From VXYL01 sp964348085 (GTDB taxonomy: Bacteria > Pseudomonadota > Gammaproteobacteria > Pseudomonadales > Azotimanducaceae), in contig CAYGBI010000004.1 of assembly GCA_964348085.1 (NCBI GenBank), forward strand, positions 22,036 through 86,035: 64,000 bases of DNA, in the 5' to 3' direction. Made by a program: the position numbers and the translations under genes. How positions within the stretch are numbered: position 1 is the first letter of the stretch; each line of letters starts with the position of its first letter. This document shows positions 62,258-64,000 of this stretch, piece after piece. Under the pieces are notes generated by a model that saw only the letters and a program-made list of their open reading frames with translations, ran no database searches and was not told where the DNA came from.

Positions 62258-63457
62258 CTACGCCTTCGCCAACTCGGCTTTGGGTTCTTTCGGCAGGCCG
62301 AGCGCCCGCTCGCCGATCATGTTCTTTTGGATCTGCGCGGTGCCGCCGCCGATGATGAGGCCCAAGTCGAGCATATAGCGAGCCTGCCAGAACCCGGCGT
62401 CGCGCAGATACGGGCTGCCGTCGTAGAGCAGACCGAGTTCGCCCAAGACGTCGATCGCAAGACCGGCCATTTGGTGGTTCAGTTCGCAACCGTTGAGCTT
62501 CACGATCCAGCGGGGCAGGCCCGGTTCCTCGCCCTTGATGTTGTGCGAAAGCACACGCATGCCATTGAACTTCATGGCGAGAATCTGGCCTTGCAGCTTC
62601 AGTAGGCGGTCTCGGTAGATCGGATTGTCGATCAGCCGCTCGCCGCCGACGGTCTCGCGCCGCATGATCTCGACGATGCGATTGAAACGGTTTTCGGCCT
62701 CGTTGGGGTCGCCCAAGCCACCGCGTTCATAGCGTAGCGTGGTATTGGCGACGAACCAGCCCTCGCCGCGCTTGCCGATAATCTGATCCTTCGGCACCCG
62801 CACATCCGTGAAGAACACTTCGTTGAAAAACGCATCGCCCGTCATGGTGACCAGCGGCCGCACATCGATGCCCGGCGTGTCCATGGAAAACACCAAGTAG
62901 CTGATGCCGTTGTGCTTCGGCGCGTCCGGCTCGGTGCGCACCAAGCAGAACATCATGTCGGCGTTCTGCGCGCCGGAAGTCCAGATCTTCTGGCCGTTGA
63001 TGACCCACTCGTCGCCGTCGAGTTCGGCCTTGGTGGAAAGCGAGGCGAGGTCGGAGCCGGACCCGGGCTCCGAATAGCCTTGGCACCAACTCATCTCGCC
63101 CCGCACGGACGGCGGCACCAGCCACTGCTTCTGCTCTTCCGTGCCCAGCTCCAGCACCGTCGGCACTAGGCGGTTGTCGCCGGAGTGACCGGGAGGGACG
63201 CGAGCGCGGGCGAACTCTTCGGCGATGATGCGCGTTTTGAGAATGTCCGGCTGGGCGCCGTAGCCGCCGTATTCCTTGGGGATGGTGCGCGCGGCGTAGC
63301 CGTTTTCGATCAACAGTTGCTGCCACGCCTTGGCGGAGTTTGGCGGCTGACCGGGCACCGGCGGGCGGGAGCCGGGCGCCTTCTGCTTGTTTTCCTCGAG
63401 GAACCCGCGAACTTCGTCGCGAAACTCCTGGTACTCCTGGCTGTATTCCAAGTCCAT
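62258..63457 (-). CDS. Acyl-CoA dehydrogenase family protein
   Basis: A 399-residue acyl-CoA dehydrogenase. 'GYSEPGSGSDLASLSTKA' and 'GDEWVINGQKIWTSGAQNADMMFCLVRTE' are the FAD/substrate motifs of the family, with 'RYERGG' and 'GGTAQIQKNMIGERALGLP' at the C-terminus. The ATG at 63455-63457 has GGGAG upstream. Paired with the next dehydrogenase on the same strand; the pair may form one heteromeric enzyme. Its substrate is unknown. Confidence 0.92.
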   Translation of the reverse strand: MDLEYSQEYQEFRDEVRGFLEENKQKAPGSRPPVPGQPPNSAKAWQQLLIENGYAARTIPKEYGGYGAQPDILKTRIIAEEFARARVPPGHSGDNRLVPTVLELGTEEQKQWLVPPSVRGEMSWCQGYSEPGSGSDLASLSTKAELDGDEWVINGQKIWTSGAQNADMMFCLVRTEPDAPKHNGISYLVFSMDTPGIDVRPLVTMTGDAFFNEVFFTDVRVPKDQIIGKRGEGWFVANTTLRYERGGLGDPNEAENRFNRIVEIMRRETVGGERLIDNPIYRDRLLKLQGQILAMKFNGMRVLSHNIKGEEPGLPRWIVKLNGCELNHQMAGLAIDVLGELGLLYDGSPYLRDAGFWQARYMLDLGLIIGGGTAQIQKNMIGERALGLPKEPKAELAKA

Positions 63458-63471
63458 TGGGGAACTCCCGG

Positions 63472-64000
63472 CTACTGTGGTTGCGGCACGATGCGGATAT
63501 ACGGCTTGGGTGCCTGCCAGCCATCCGGATACTTCGCTTTCGCCTCCTCGTCGGACACCGCCGGTACGATGATGACGTCCTCGCCGTGCTGCCAATTCAC
63601 CGGCGTCGCCACTTGGTGGCTAGCGGTGAGTTGACAGCTATCGAGCAGCCGCAATACCTCGTCGAAGTTGCGGCCGGTGCTCATCGGATAGGTGAGCATC
63701 GCCTTCACTCGCTTGTCGGGGCCGATCACGAACACTGAGCGGACGGTGGCGTTGTCTACCGGCGTACGGCCTTCGGAACTGTCCCCGGCGTCTTCCGGCA
63801 GCATGTCGAAGGCCTTGGCGACTTGCAGTTCGGGATCGCCGATCAGCGGGTAGGTGACGGCGTTGCCTTGGGTTTCCTCGATGTCTTTCAACCACTCCGT
63901 GTGGTTGGTGACCGGATCCACGGACAGGCCGATGATCTTGCAGTTGCGTGCCGCGAAATCGTCGGCTAGGCCGGCCATGTAGCCGAGCTCGGTGGTGCAG
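63472..64000 (-). CDS. 1-Cys peroxiredoxin (Prx6 type), 5' end outside the window
   Basis: A thiol peroxidase missing its first residues. Reading in from base 64000 gives 'CTTELGYMAGL', so the peroxidatic Cys of the 'PVCTTELG' motif is at the very edge. 'IGLSVDPVTNHTEWLKDI', 'YPLIGDPELQVAKAFDMLPED' and 'RSVFVIGPDKRVKAMLTYPMSTGRN' are typical of the Prx6 group, as is the long C-terminal domain ('TPVNWQHGEDVIIVPAVSDEEAK'). It lies 14 bases upstream of the acyl-CoA dehydrogenase pair on the same strand. Confidence 0.93.
   Translation of the reverse strand, partial: CTTELGYMAGLADDFAARNCKIIGLSVDPVTNHTEWLKDIEETQGNAVTYPLIGDPELQVAKAFDMLPEDAGDSSEGRTPVDNATVRSVFVIGPDKRVKAMLTYPMSTGRNFDEVLRLLDSCQLTASHQVATPVNWQHGEDVIIVPAVSDEEAKAKYPDGWQAPKPYIRIVPQPQ

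Noticed and set aside
1..64000. CRISPR arrays, tRNA or rRNA genes, insertion sequences, prophage
   Set aside because: None was seen in the intergenic regions read on both strands; gaps are short and no transposase or integrase is encoded.

Overview
The window is GC-rich chromosomal DNA of a Gram-negative bacterium, most probably an uncultured gammaproteobacterium. The support is an LpxL-type lipid A acyltransferase, LptF and LptG, a FabY-type ketosynthase, and the order pepA-holC-valS divergent from lptF-lptG, which is typical of that class. Coding density is very high and many neighbouring genes overlap by an ATGA or GTGA. I saw no rRNA, tRNA, CRISPR array, insertion sequence or prophage.

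Layout. 1-4.8 kb: a partial LpxL-like acyltransferase, a DUF1761 membrane protein, then a coupled PhyH dioxygenase / alpha-beta hydrolase / enolase-superfamily trio and a glycerophosphodiesterase. 4.8-13.5 kb: moaB-thiolase-fabY on the minus strand, divergent from a 1646-residue single-chain acyl-CoA carboxylase. 13.5-32.4 kb: mostly housekeeping (hisH, hisF, a quinone oxidoreductase, prs, valS, holC, pepA, lptF, lptG, glcB) with an RDD protein, an Eis-like acetyltransferase, an unusual SDR, a nitroreductase and an HpaI-type aldolase. 32.4-33.6 kb: a small accessory patch with a frameshifted MqsA-like antitoxin and an avidin-family protein. 33.6-41 kb: two peptidases and a three-gene molybdenum hydroxylase (FAD, 2Fe-2S and molybdopterin subunits) closed by a strong hairpin. 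41-43.6 kb: a PstI/BsuBI-type restriction-modification locus with an intact methylase but an endonuclease broken by an out-of-frame internal deletion. 43.8-53.6 kb: a 2-hydroxyacid dehydrogenase, a GST coupled to an AhpD-family selenoprotein, a large SNF2 helicase, a redoxin/cytochrome c/copper monooxygenase-like protein and a nuclease. 53.8-61.2 kb: a seven-gene heme operon. 61.2-64 kb: two acyl-CoA dehydrogenases and a partial 1-Cys peroxiredoxin.

The most notable system is the heme operon (53798-61155): hemA, sensor kinase, response regulator, hemE, a chlorite-dismutase-family HemQ/ChdC, an actinobacterial-looking ferrochelatase and an amine-oxidase-like flavoenzyme, all overlapping. This is the gene set of the coproporphyrin-dependent heme route best known from Gram-positive bacteria, here with its own two-component system, a candidate promoter/operator and a cluster of DnaA-box-like sites upstream.

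The second is a selenoprotein (44928-45977, minus). An in-frame UGA falls exactly at the second Cys of the AhpD active site (C-x-x-U-x-x-x-H) and is followed by a hairpin that fits a bacterial SECIS element. Others worth attention are the permuted single-chain carboxylase with a nonstandard biotinylation motif, the avidin homologue and the decayed restriction enzyme.
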